From Pseudisothecium myosuroides (Eukaryota; Streptophyta; Bryopsida; Hypnales; Lembophyllaceae), in contig OX637290.1 of the NCBI GenBank assembly GCA_951799445.1, forward strand, positions 808,501-872,500: a DNA stretch of 64,000 bases, read 5' to 3'. Below are positions 46,101 through 55,616 of the stretch, one piece after another. Made by a program: the position numbers and the translations under genes. Within the stretch, counting starts at the first letter, position 1, and the number at the start of each line of letters is the position of its first letter. The notes under the pieces were generated by a model. The model did no database searches, was not told the origin of the DNA, and saw only the letters and a list, made by a program, of their open reading frames with translations.

Positions 46101-46646
46101 CCTGCTCTACTCTTACGGAGCTGAGGCATGGACACGAACTGTGCTAACCGGATCCTGACTGTGGCTACCTTTCCCTCTCCTAGCCGCACGTCCCGTTTCT
46201 CACCTTCGCTCTTCCGATCTCAACCGGAATACCTCTAAACTTGCAACGCACACTAAAGCGCTGCGCGCTCTAACTCACTAACACGCACATACAAACCAAC
46301 TCACAAAACAAGAAAGCAAAACGCTGGGAAGAGAGGCTAAGTATGCGCTGGAGCGAGATTTCCGCAAATGAAGATTGAAAAAGAGTGGCCACTGGATTGG
46401 TCAGCCCATATATAGTCTGATCTGTCATCATGACCAAATCCGTTCCTGACCCATTCCGATCCAACTCAGATCCGTTCTAACTGTAATCCGGTTCAGATTC
46501 AGATCAAATCCGGATTGTCATCTATTCCGTTCCATTAGTTAATTTCCGGTTATCGGTTACCTCCTACTTGAATCCGGATCCCAGATCACGATTTCCGTTC
46601 CAAGATTTAGATAACTTACAAAAAACCAAAAATTTACCTTGCGACA
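43159..46646 (-). mobile_element. TG...CA element copy ii, nested in copy i
   Basis: On minus it begins TGTCGCAAGG (46646) and ends GCTGCGACA (43159). Flanks are GCCCT (43154-43158) and GCCCC (46647-46651), a 5-bp duplication with one change. Length is 3488 bp. Excision rejoins the gag-like frame of copy i (ISP-YLFHLYH). Confidence 0.8.
44360..46129 (-). CDS. Intact gag-like protein of copy ii
   Basis: 589 residues from ATG at 46129 (MPQLRKSRAGPSSSS); a longer start with non-ATG codons is possible. It has the family core GCGGLIDKPWGF, NQFERTLRGSPGNWT, YEFRSGGRGMASS, HPEKPTRVTIAIGNLIFGAL and LSPYLVHLYKHHQLL (residues about 60-210). An acidic run (ESESEEEEQEE...) follows, then a proline-rich linker, a coiled coil (about 340-440) and an acidic C-terminal tail with DQGEDQ repeats. 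No polymerase, integrase, zinc knuckle or nuclease motif is seen. It is the only uninterrupted member of this family in the window. Confidence 0.7.
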   Translation of the reverse strand: MPQLRKSRAGPSSSSAAEVKLRMVCPVIPTDEKEKDNLMEDLAKMGCGGLIDKPWGFREEQMIRELLGKLSNQFERTLRGSPGNWTEEMWKAVYEFRSGGRGMASSKEGYTRGKFRCDVDSKDGHAVADCLDDRHRNHLQFLVPIIHPEKPTRVTIAIGNLIFGALNGERKVDWARVLFDLVNRLIPKIGGSRPTPLSPYLVHLYKHHQLLTDTEEKEWKMHESLLKYGESESEEEEQEEVSGSEEEEEEEEELHRPQHKRQKTTPPNRRGTPTPPVETSSPGKKPVSEEPGPSGSDPTDPFNQLVNILSDVRADWTVKKLILNQISELVGAPVNSNLAGVVADFISSPDEIRKQEAEIRRLQEENESLKTEMLLLKEDMATTREMAEATRKVAEDVKATFGATEEAFTKSKLFDEGVLKEKKISGTRLVRILTDYSEKVELVMMDAREAANRMEESSRKLNGVTLSRSFHLSDLSMPGSFPNVGIPTEGKDRTPQSKKSGRKLAHTINLDSSPDLPERETGERNRNLTDVFEQLGTEPPRSPTLNPGKDQSMDLTPDQGEDQDQSVDQGEDQVMDEGTDQGVDPVMVG

Positions 46647-49079
46647 GCCCCTATCTTTTCCATCTGTATCACTCCGAGGATGCACTGGCCGGACCGTAAA
46701 TGACCATATACCGGAAGGGCGAGAATTTGTTGAGGTATGGACTTCCCGCAGAAGATGAACCGGATGAGCTCGAGCCGGAAGAAGAGGAACCAGAACCGGA
46801 GCAGGCATCACCAAATGTTGGAGGGACGCGCCGGAAATCGACTGATTGGGGTGGACGGGGGAAGCAAGAAGCCGAGGAGGTAGAGAAGCCCCGAGAACCG
46901 CTTCCGGAAACAGATCAGCTAGAGGCCACCATCAAATGGCTGTTAGCTACCCGGGCACAGAATGAGCGGATGTCGGCACTGATCCGGCAAATGTGCGAGA
47001 AATTGGGTGTGAAGGAAGAAACCCAAATCCTGGTGGCGTTGGCGGAAAGGCCAAATCCGGAAGCGGTGAAGCAGCTGGAGGACCGGATTCTGACCTTGGA
47101 GCAAGAACGGGACCGGTTTCGAGAACAAGCTGCGTGGGCGGAGAAAGAGAGGATGGCCGCTGAAACAAAGGAGGGAGAAGCCCTCGATCTAGTCCGGAAT
47201 GTCAGAAGTCTGTTTGACACTCCGGCGGATATTCTTGCCAGAGCTACACTCTGGAATAATCACATGGTGAAGGATGGTCACGTGGCGGGATCGAAGGTGG
47301 TGAGCATCCTTGTGGATTTTGAAGTCCGGATTGAGGGAATGCTCAAGGAAGTCCGGCAACTGTTGGGAAACTTGGATCCGCTTGAGGGGTTAGACCAAGG
47401 CCTTTTTGACCTGGGTCAGGATCTCCAAGAAGGAGGGGCACAGAACCAGCCTTCTCCGGCAAAGAGCAGGACAATCGCCGGAACGTCGCAAGCCGGAACA
47501 GCATCGGCCCAGAAGAGGAGGTCGTTGGTAAAGCAGTTTGCGGCCTCCACTCCAGTAAAAGATGTTGTCTTAGGCGTCCCAGCCGGAAGAACTGCGTCCG
47601 TAGCAAATCTGTTCCCCGACAGACCGGTGGGTTCTACTTTCCGGGAACCACCTTTACCCGGAACGGTGTTGAATCCAGCCCGGACGGATCCGGTGAGTTT
47701 CACTCACATGCTCCAGCCCTTTCTCCAGACACCGCCACCGTCCCAGCTCATCGATCTTACTGTTCCGAAACCAAGGGGACGACGGCTACTGAGCGAGACG
47801 GACCCGGAATCGGAAGAGGGGGAGACAACTCAATCGGAGGAGGAAGAGTTGCAGCCTCCCCGGACCAGGTCGAAGACGAAGAACACCCCACCCCAGAAGA
47901 CAAGTGGATCGCCAGCTCAGGGTGGCACGTCTGTAAAGAAGGCTAAGAGGAATAAATGACTATCTAGGATAGCAGTAATTATAGTTAGGATTCTTACCAG
48001 GATGGTAGTTCCGGAACCGGATTTTCCGGATGTGGGTCCAGTAGTTCCGGACTTTTAGGAGTTAAACGATTTTGCAGTTTTCCCGGAACGGTCTTCAAGG
48101 CTGTTGCCTTTTTGTTTTTTTTGTTTGGCTGTTGGCCGGTTTTTCTGGTGGCCGTTTGGGCTGCCTTTTTGTGGGTTTTTAAGGGCAGGCCGGTTTGTTG
48201 GCCTGTCATTCCTTTTCCTTGTTCATTTAATCTGAAGCATTCAGGAAAGCACTCGTTGGATTATTCTCTTGCGTATCGCGTCTATAGTCACTTGTGTGGA
48301 TGTGTAAGTGAGAGTGTGCAAGGGGGGGGGAGTCCGGATTCGTGGACTGCCGGATTAGGCTAAGTGTGTCTTGCAGATGAGTTTTTAGACTTGCGCAGTG
48401 AGAAAGTGGCGCCTTTAAAACGCTGGTACGGTAATCCAGTGGAGACCAAGGAGTGGTCCGGAAGCTAGTCCGGAATTCGCAGGGGCGGTTCCATGCGGAG
48501 ATAGGCAACCGCCAGAGGAATATTTCCACCCGTCCGGAAGGCTAGTCAACCTCATGAGCGGTCGAGAGCTAGGAAGTCATTCCCTTAGTTCCGGAAGTCC
48601 GGTATCCGTCGTTGTAGTAAGAAGGACCTAACGCTACCCTGTGTGACCAACTTTCCGGATAGGCCATCCGGGATGTTGTGAGGATGCCACCCTGTTTACT
48701 CAACTAGATCTATTCTTGGGTTGTGTTTTGTTTTATGTTTATGTCAGATACGGAGTGGTGCAGTTCCCTACCCCTCGGAAAGAGCAAGTGAGGAACCCTC
48801 TGAGGGTAAAACAGAGGTATTGAAAACCAACTTGTTAAAAAGACGGAACCGGAAGATTGGATAGAGCCGGATCCGGAAGAGAATCCGGAAAGGAAGTAGT
48901 TCCGGAAAAGTGTTTGTGTGTTGAAAGGACCCCTCTCAAGGTGGTCAAAGTCCGGAAACTTAGAGGTCTCAAGAAACTAATTTTGAAGCAACGTCTGGAA
49001 TCTCCTGGGACGATAATTTGTGTCATCTTAGCACGTTTTTGTTGTTAAAGATACTTACGCCTAGATTACGCGCACGATA

Positions 49080-49303
49080 GTCGTTCTAGGATAAGATTAA
49101 GGAATTGGAAGAGAAGGTGAACGAGAAGTACTTCCAGAAACCTAATGGAGAGCCTCTCAATAGTCGGAGGCTATGTGCTAAAATCCGAGGTCTCTTCCAG
49201 GACTTTGCGGTGCTCAAAACGAAAATCCAGATCGATCGTTAGAGCAAGGCTGCTAGGAGCGTCTCACTGAACGCTGGAAGCCAGGGGCCCAGTCAGGTGT
49301 CTA
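49080..49303 (+). CDS. Element B gene 2, continuation after copy i
   Basis: Restores the frame broken at 42117. It contains TAG at 49087-49089 and 49240-49242, both in otherwise open frame, with the coiled-coil-like DKIKELEEKVNEKYF and LCAKIRGLFQDFAVL. Around 49304-49399 the frame must shift by one to continue into the ParB-like exon, so there is an indel or a missed small intron. Confidence 0.5.
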
Positions 49304-50129
49304 TTGACAACCAGACCCAAGGGCAGACATCTCGAAGGGGCACGCGCAACAAGCCGCCGTCGGAAAACTCTGAATGTTCCAGTTGCGAAGAGCAATTTGG
49401 CTAGCACATCAGCGGCAAAAACAGCTGAGAAAATTGGAGAGCACTCTGCTGTGGACGATATAAGCCAGGACATGAGTATCGTCCCAGAGTCGCTAATGAC
49501 AAACCGAAACCCGGACTACGAGGAGTCCAACGAGGCGTATAAGAATTTCTGGAAGACCTGCGCTGATGTGTTTCTCTACAAGATGGAGAAGAAGGAGCTC
49601 ACAATCGACAAGCTGATCCAGGCTCCGGCATCATTAAATATCTGGAGCAAGGAACAGACAATCATTGAGGGCTTGATGCACTACCTGTGCAATATGCCCG
49701 ACCACAGTCACCGGCAAACGCTCTGCGTCATGCCGACGAAGAAGCCAACCAGAGAAGGAGACGACTCGTGGTCCGAGATCAAGGACGGGGAATTCTACAT
49801 CATCAACGGCCAGCACAGTGTTTGGGCCAGAAAGCTAATGGAGGACCCAAAGTTCAACATTGACCCGGCCACGATCAAAGACATCAAAACCTGGAATTGC
49901 TACATTGCATGGACGGAGGACAAGGAGACACTCCGTTCTATTTCGGCCTACTTCAACAGAGTGAACCATTTCCAAGCGATTCAGCCGTCGTGGGCCACTA
50001 ACATACTGGGCGCCCGAAATGTCTGGGAGGAGATGGGGTCACCGCACAACCCGAAAGAGGACACAGAAGCCGGAGCTGTCAGCAACGCGAGGCGCACTAA
50101 AGCTGCATTCGAGAATAAGAAGAAGTGGA
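49304..50129 (+). CDS. Element B gene 2, ParB-like domain exon
   Basis: Basic linker (RRRKTLNVPVAK), then a segment with IIEGLMHYLCNM and GEFYIINGQHSVWARKLM, which matches the ParB/sulfiredoxin-like motif (dG-hHR-A type). It continues as WNCYIAWTEDKETLRSISAYFN. ParB-like domains bind DNA or nucleotides, and are often fused to DNA methyltransferases in prokaryotes and phages. The exon ends at ACG with donor GTAAGT at 50130. The intron (50130-50278) contains two palindromes (50143, 50224) and reads through in frame by chance. The domain call rests on motif likeness only. Confidence 0.55.
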
Positions 50130-50278
50130 CGGTAAGTGATTTAGCTCGACTCGAGCTGAACTACGCTATGCTGGCTACTCTTAAGTTGTTGTTGACTGCA
50201 CGGTCATTACCTTGTCGCAGATCAGCCCGAATCGAGCTAACAAGGATCCTGACGTTGGTTTTCTTGTTCTGGATGCAG

Positions 50279-51630
50279 GAATTCACTAAGGCCATGTAGA
50301 TGCGTTTCTCTATGATTGACGTTGCGAAATCGCATCAGAAGTCCAAAGCCAAGGACTCAAAAGGCAACACCTCCATCACAAATGAGATTAGGCTCATCAC
50401 TGCTCCTGCAGAGGTGTTCAATCTCTGGAGCGAGGTCATCTCCAGTGCTGCGCATGGCGAGCTCATTGACGCGGACTCCTTGAAGAAATTCAATGTCAAA
50501 TCGTCCTGGAAAACCGAGAACGGGATGCTGAACAAGGAATTCTTCAAGTTCTTCGGAAATCTCACGAATGAAGACCTCATTGTGCTCGCCAACCACATTC
50601 TGTTTAGAGATGGTGATAAGAGGATGTATCCGCACCCGAAGGTGACAATTAAGAAGTCATCGTCAGTTCTCGAAAGCTGTTACGTTGCGAAGGATTGGAT
50701 TGAGAGGCGCAAACGAAAGGCATTCGTGAAGAAGGAGTTGAACAAGATTGATCCGTCGTTGGGTCTGCTGAACGCGGTGGAGGAGCCTGTCCAGGACAAG
50801 TGGAAGGACTTCAAGAAGAAGTACAACGTCACCTCCGCAACGCTGAATGTACTCTTGGAGCGGCCCGAGGAGGCCTTCTTCTCCGAAGTGAAGCAGAAGA
50901 AATCGAAGAACAAGTCCACGGAACAAATTTCGGACCAGGCAGCCGAGTTCTTCAAAGTCTTCCTAAGTCAACGGAAGAATTTCGTCCCACCATCGGCAGT
51001 GGCGCACTACGCACCATACGACATCGCAAAAGACCACCACGCTCAGTGGCCAAGGGGTGCGTGGACAGTTGACAGCCCTGTAGATCTCGGGCTGGGTGTT
51101 ATCGATTTCCGATACATTCCGGGGGTGCTTTCGAAGAAGGACGGGACAATCGCAATTCCGTACTTCAACACCGTCATCGTGTCTTTGAGAAGGAAGCAGC
51201 AGCCAAAATTTGAGGACGTCCCGGCTTGGCTTTTTATATGTGCGGACATGCAGGAGCAGACGCAGGTGATTGCCTTCGTCGAGAACAATGACGTCCTCAG
51301 CACGTACAAGTGCACGTTCGAGGACTACATACCGGGACAGTACGAGCGGATGGGGGACATGGCCTCTGCCAAGGCGAAGTCGCACGACAAAGTGCTGTTG
51401 ACGTTTTTGACGAGTCCGTCATGTACGAGGGGTGGCGACATTCCGGAGTTTTTTCTGGCTTCGGACAATGATACTTTCAATAAGCCCCGGGGGTACAACG
51501 AGTTGGAATTCCATCTCTACAACACGGAGCTTCGCATGGATTTTACCTGTGGGTGATAAAGAAGTTCTGCTCTCCCGGAATGAGCGTGTTCTCTGTCTTT
51601 GCAGGAGGAAAAGTGACCTGTGCAGCAGTG
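50279..51630 (+). CDS. Element B gene 2, long exon ending in methyltransferase-like motif
   Basis: Begins EFTKAM then TAG (50297-50299), then MRFSMIDVAKSHQ in the same frame. About 420 residues follow with charged helical regions (FVKKELNKIDPSLG, EVKQKKSKNKST). The frame stops at TGA near 51556. One base added in the T-run at 51541-51544 would give YLWVIKKFCSPGMSVFSVFA, closely like the motif I region of DNA N4/N6 methyltransferases (PGD-VLD-FAG-GTT). The exon then ends at a GTGAGT donor (51631). No clear DPPW/DPPY motif is seen, so catalytic function is doubtful; a degenerate or permuted methyltransferase is my best reading. Confidence 0.45.
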
Positions 51631-51852
51631 GTGAGTTCCCTACAGCTCAATCAGCTCAAATCGAGCTGATGTACCACATCCGTTTGTTGTGTTTCCTTTT
51701 GTTGCGATAAGTGTGACTCCTGCATGATCCGATTCGTTATGGAACGAATTAGCTGGACTCGTCCTGAATCACCGAGGGATTTAGCTCGAATCGAGCTGAA
51801 GCCACTCTGTGTTCTCGAAACTGACGTCGTGTGTTAATTTCTTAACGTACAG

Positions 51853-52812
51853 ATGAGTTCTGTGAACGTCTGGGCGGTTGGAGTTGCCAACGATACGGGG
51901 TTCTGGAATGACATTTCCCTGGCGGCCATGAAACTAGACAGGGCCGACTTTCTGGAGGGGGGGTATAAGGTGCCGACGTCTTCGCGCAAGAAGCCTCCGG
52001 TGTCTCAAACGACTCCATCGTTGTCGCGCAAGAGGAAACACTCACCCTGGGATTCGCCATCCACTGGGCGGCGCGAGAAGGCGCCTACTGCAGAGCCCGA
52101 GGTCCTCTCTGACGACGAAGGCGACGAGCAGGACTACTATGTCTAGGAGGTGCTGGACGAGCAACTTGTGCTGAACGCCAGCAATCCGGTTCCTCCCACT
52201 CCGACGGAACATCGGGGGTCGTCGGCCTCGAGCGGTCACGTGCAAGAGGAGCAGCCCTCAAGCACGCCTTTATCTGCCATCACTCCGAAGAAAAGGAAGT
52301 TGTCGAAGCGGGACGAATACATAGAGCAGAGGTTCGCGGAGCTGGAGCGGAGACAACTGGAGGATCGCGCGGCGAATCTACAATTCTAGTACCAACAGAA
52401 CACGAGGATGGATAAAATGCAGACGTTCATGTTGGTGGATTCTGCAAACAACACCGACAAGCTGGACTTGATTATCAATCACTTGAGGGGGGCGAGACCA
52501 CTCTCCTCATTTGAGCCCCCGACGCCGAGGCCGCAGCTGCTGCTTGAAGGTCTGCCTCCCTTATCAGGCGATGTGGCTCCATCGGAACCACTGGGTCTCC
52601 CTGAGTTTGCTGTTCCGGCACTTCCTTTGCACCCACATCCTATTTCCCCTCCGCCCCACCATCATCAGCTGACGCAGAGGCGGCTCCTGCCGACGCACAG
52701 GCAACTCCAATCCTTCCAGTCGCGGAAGGTGCTGACGAGCAGCATCCGGTCGAACAGCCGGCGCAGTTAGATCTGCAAAGTCTTGCGGTGCCTAGCCAGG
52801 ACTTGGGCGCAG
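51853..52812 (+). CDS. Element B gene 2, exon with low-complexity linker
   Basis: Begins at an ACAG acceptor with MSSVNVWAVGVANDTGFWND, which would follow methyltransferase motif I in the joined product. A basic, Ser/Pro-rich linker with a nuclear-localisation-like SRKRKH follows, then KKRKLSKRDEYIEQRFAELE (possible coiled coil), then a Pro-rich tail. In-frame TAG codons stand at 52144-52146 and 52387-52389. A one-base shift near 52650 (C-rich run) is needed to reach the exon end at 52812, where the phase fits the next exon (G-TAN). Confidence 0.5.
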
Positions 52813-53072
52813 GTGCTCCTCAATAATCACTCGATGTCGCTTGTACAGTTTAGCTCGACTCGAGCTGATTTTTGCCATAGGTTGTATGTAGTTGTATGTA
52901 GTTGTAGTCGTTTTGGAGAGACTACAATCATTTTGCTCAAACGGAACTTCCAGTGGACTGAACCATGGATTTCACACATTTTGCAGTTCATTCATGTATT
53001 TATATCTCATTTTATGAGGCTCTAATATACGGATTTCTCACCAATATTTTCTTGTACATTTGTGGCATGCAG

Positions 53073-53350
53073 GCACTGCAAATATTGTAGATTCTGTTTC
53101 TCCTCCCGTCCTTGATCTTGTGAATACTAGTGCTCACCCTGTGCTTGGTCCGGTGGAAAGTGATCAGACTATTCCCATTGAATGCAATGTCCTCGTGGCC
53201 GTCCTTGAGCCTGGACCGTCCACATCTCTTAGACCGGTCGCAGATGACGTTGTCATCTCAGATGCGGACCTGCTGGAGATTCGCATTCCAGAGCCGGACG
53301 TCGTGGCTACAGACGCTTCCGTAGAGACTACAGAGGCATCGCACTAGAAG
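53073..53350 (+). CDS. Element B gene 2, acidic exon
   Basis: Between CATGCAG (53072) and donor GTATAA (53351). Encodes TANIVDSVSPPVLDLVNTSA, then an acidic, Val/Pro-rich stretch ending EASH, TAG (53345-53347), K. No domain recognised. The phase joins both neighbours. Confidence 0.45.
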
Positions 53351-53525
53351 GTATAAATCATGCTGCTCATTTGGAACCTTTTGGGGTACTCTTTTTCTAT
53401 GTTCATTTTTGTTTTAAGAATGATTTAGTCAACTCGAAAATGAGCGTCCCTGTCATTATGCGTGAAGTTCCAAATGTGCCATTACAGGGTAATAACTGGC
53501 TGCACATTTGTCTATTGTCTAGCAG

Positions 53526-54383
53526 GAATCCGATCCTTCTTGTGATGTAGGAGGAACTTCGGAGGCAGTCCATTGTCCATTGACGTCCAGGGTGGTGGAG
53601 AAGTGGATCAACGTCGTCCTGGACCTCAATGGGATATTATGTGTCTGCGAAGATTTGAAGTTTAAGGGTTGGTCAAAACGCATCCCCGATGCCGTTCAGC
53701 CGCACTCGGCTATCAATCCCGCCGTAGTGGGACCCAAGCTAGTTTACGTTCGCCCGGGATGTTCGGAGTTCCTACGTCAATTAGGCAGGATTGCATCCAT
53801 TTCTGTGTGGAGCTCGATGAAGAAGTCCACCACCAAAGAGGTGGCGAAGTATCTTTTCGACAGACTGGATAGGCCTTTGCTGATTCTCGGACAAGACTCC
53901 TGTAAGACGCTTAAGTGCAGAGATAGGACGGGAAGACCGTCGACGTACAAGGAGCCAGGCACGGAGAAGGAGTTGTTTCTTAAGAACCTTAATAACCTGT
54001 TCACTGGCATCCGAGGTAGATTCAGTGCTGAGAACACAATCATCGTGGACGATAGTCCAAATAAACACATTCTCAACAGCTCTGAGAACGTCGTTTTGCC
54101 TGAAACGTGGACGAATAGGGGACATGGTCCAAAGGACACATTTCTCCTAGAAGTCCTGCTGCCTTGGTTTCAGGGCCTGCACCTAGCTCAAGAGGAAGGA
54201 CTGAAGGCGTTTAGGGGAACGGCGGTTGCTAGAATTGGTCGACGGATGCTCTGCGACGAGAGAAACCATCGGGAATACGACAAGCTGATGGAGATCGTCA
54301 CAGCGTCGCCATTTATTCGCTAGAGCTAGAGTGAGGAGTTCGTAGCTTAGGACGTACGGATCTGCGGGTATTTAGATTCTCAT
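53526..54383 (+). CDS. Element B gene 2, FCP1/NIF-type phosphatase domain
   Basis: After GCAG at 53525 the frame reads ESDPSCDVGG and leads to a HAD phosphatase domain of the CTD-phosphatase type. It has VVLDLNGILCV (catalytic Asp of DxDx, here DLNG as in a known plant subfamily), YVRPGCSEFLRQL, ISVWSSMKKST, LILGQDSC and IIVDDSPNKHILNSSENVVL (DDS-K motif). The second Asp of DxD is Asn, so activity on phospho-Ser is uncertain. TAG codons at 54321, 54327 and 54348 follow in frame. If they were sense, the exon would run to a donor GTAATT at 54384 in phase with the last exon; otherwise the protein ends at 54321. Confidence 0.7.
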
Positions 54384-54636
54384 GTAATTCAGCTCGAATC
54401 GACCTGATTTGCACATTTGGAACTGCCTGATGGGTTGCTTTTTTCTTAATCCAGAAAATAAAAATATTATTCTAAAATTTTGCGTCGTGAACTCTGTGCC
54501 TCAATTTAGCTCGGATCGAGCTGATTTGTTTGTTGTTTTTGGCTACGTGATTTCTGCATGTACGAATGGTTGCTGCTTAGAATTTATGGCGTTACTTGTG
54601 CTTTGTTAATATGTTTTACCTGATACTTGATTCTAG

Positions 54637-55272
54637 ATTGTGCGCACATCAATTTCGCATGATGAGGATGCTCATCTGCCATGCGCCGCGTCCGTGGACT
54701 CCATAATGGACTACGGGCAATACAAAATCTTGAGCAGAGGAAACTTCCTCTGCTTGGCGGCCACGGCAAACTCCACTATGGACTTCTCCTCCAGGCCCTT
54801 AGAAGATGGAGTGGTCGACAGCCCGCCAAGTGGAGTTTCGCGTCAACTGGCCTCTCGATCCCCTTTTCCGCCGAGGACCCAGGAACCCCTTGCTTCTCAT
54901 TTGTCGCCGGCTATCTCGGACAAGGCGACACAGAGAAGGCTGTACCAAGACGCTGCAGATACGTTATCCGCGCCAGTGTTGATGGCCGCGTTTCCGGTTG
55001 GCTCGCCTGCCTTACAAGGAGGGACTCCGTATCGTAGGAGAGTACTTCCACGTCGAAGCGTCTCATCTGGAGGTGTGCAGAAGTTCAAAGCACCTCATAG
55101 AGTCCAGCCAAGTGGATGCGTTCCTCCAGTGCATGATATGTGGGACCAAAAGTTCCTAGAATTGCAGAGGCTTCAGAGCAGGCGGGAGTACAATGAGACT
55201 AATACTAGGTACAGTCGGGGACCCGAGATTCTGAAAGCGATGGAGATGCAAAAGTGTAAATCGCACATGTAG
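54637..55272 (+). CDS. Element B gene 2, last exon
   Basis: Starts after TTCTAG (54636) in phase 0 (IVRTSISHDEDAHLPC) and ends with TAG at 55272. The C-terminal half is basic and proline-rich, with RRLYQDAAD and MWDQKFLELQRLQ, both conserved in element A (20223-20633). It could be the last exon of gene 2 or a separate short gene; a single gene is favoured by phase and by the palindrome-bearing intron 54384-54636. Fold unknown. Confidence 0.55.
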   Translation: MVRTSISHDEDAHLPCAASVDSIMDYGQYKILSRGNFLCLAATANSTMDFSSRPLEDGVVDSPPSGVSRQLASRSPFPPRTQEPLASHLSPAISDKATQRRLYQDAADTLSAPVLMAAFPVGSPALQGGTPYRRRVLPRRSVSSGGVQKFKAPHRVQPSGCVPPVHDMWDQKFLELQRLQSRREYNETNTRYSRGPEILKAMEMQKCKSHM

Positions 55273-55616
55273 GGTCTATTCATATTTTAGATTGAGTGTC
55301 TATAGGTACATACATGATAGCATTGTGTAGATATTATGTAGAACTCAAGTGCTAGAGTGAATCACACTCATGACAATTATATACATTTCTCTAGTCTTTT
55401 AAGGATCGGAAAGGAATTGCCCTACAATTTTATATTGGTCCAAAAATTTACTATAAATAGATGACCTTTTCATAATGAATGTTGTACTCCTGTCCATGTT
55501 TCAGCAAACACTCCTTGTTGTTGGTATTCTTCTCTTCTATTCTGATAGTTTTGATACGATATTTGTCCATTATTTCTCTAAAAGTTAGCTCTCGCAACTT
55601 TCATTTCACTGGAAAA
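55273..55616. other. 3' subterminal region of element B
   Basis: AT-rich 3' untranslated region and subterminal DNA. GTGAATCACACTCATGACA (55356) resembles a segment near 20100 in element A (GTGAGTGTGATTCACTCTAG, inverse orientation), so it is conserved terminal DNA. Confidence 0.55.

Larger units (their letters stand above)
42568..47959 (+). pseudogene. Gag-like protein of copy i, split by copy ii
   Basis: The N-terminal part is 42568-43158 (MAEASRSRRS...). It contains the family signature CLGLVKRPWNV, GNQFDLTIRG and YPEKPTRITMTVANTIFGAL, cut at SPISP by copy ii. It resumes at 46647 (YLFHLYHSED), has a TAA before 46700 and runs to TGA at 47959. The second part has an acidic run (EPEEEEPEPEQ), coiled-coil heptads (about 46910-47200) and a basic tail (KKAKRNK). 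The layout resembles a structural or DNA-associated element protein; function not known. Confidence 0.65.
42118..49079 (+). mobile_element. TG...CA element copy i, inserted in gene 2 of element B
   Basis: Starts TGTGGGAG at 42118 and ends CGCACGATA at 49079, flanked by a perfect 5-bp duplication GTCGT (42113-42117 and 49080-49084). It contains copy ii (43159-46646); without it the element is about 3.47 kb. The interior is rich in CCGGAA. It carries one gag-like gene. I see no long terminal repeats. Confidence 0.8.
50143..54522. repeat. AGCTCGANTCGAGCT palindromes, cluster 3 (7 copies in gene 2 introns)
   Basis: At 50143 and 50224 (intron 50130-50278), 51653 and 51783 (intron 51631-51852), 52852 (intron 52813-53072), and 54391 and 54508 (intron 54384-54636). 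The copy at 54391 is a hybrid with one half-site of the element A type (GACCT). None falls in a coding exon. Confidence 0.9.

Noticed and set aside
50963..51385. Long minus-strand frame opposite gene 2, and similar frames opposite the gag-like genes
   Set aside because: Antisense shadows of coding exons, with no recognisable protein features of their own.
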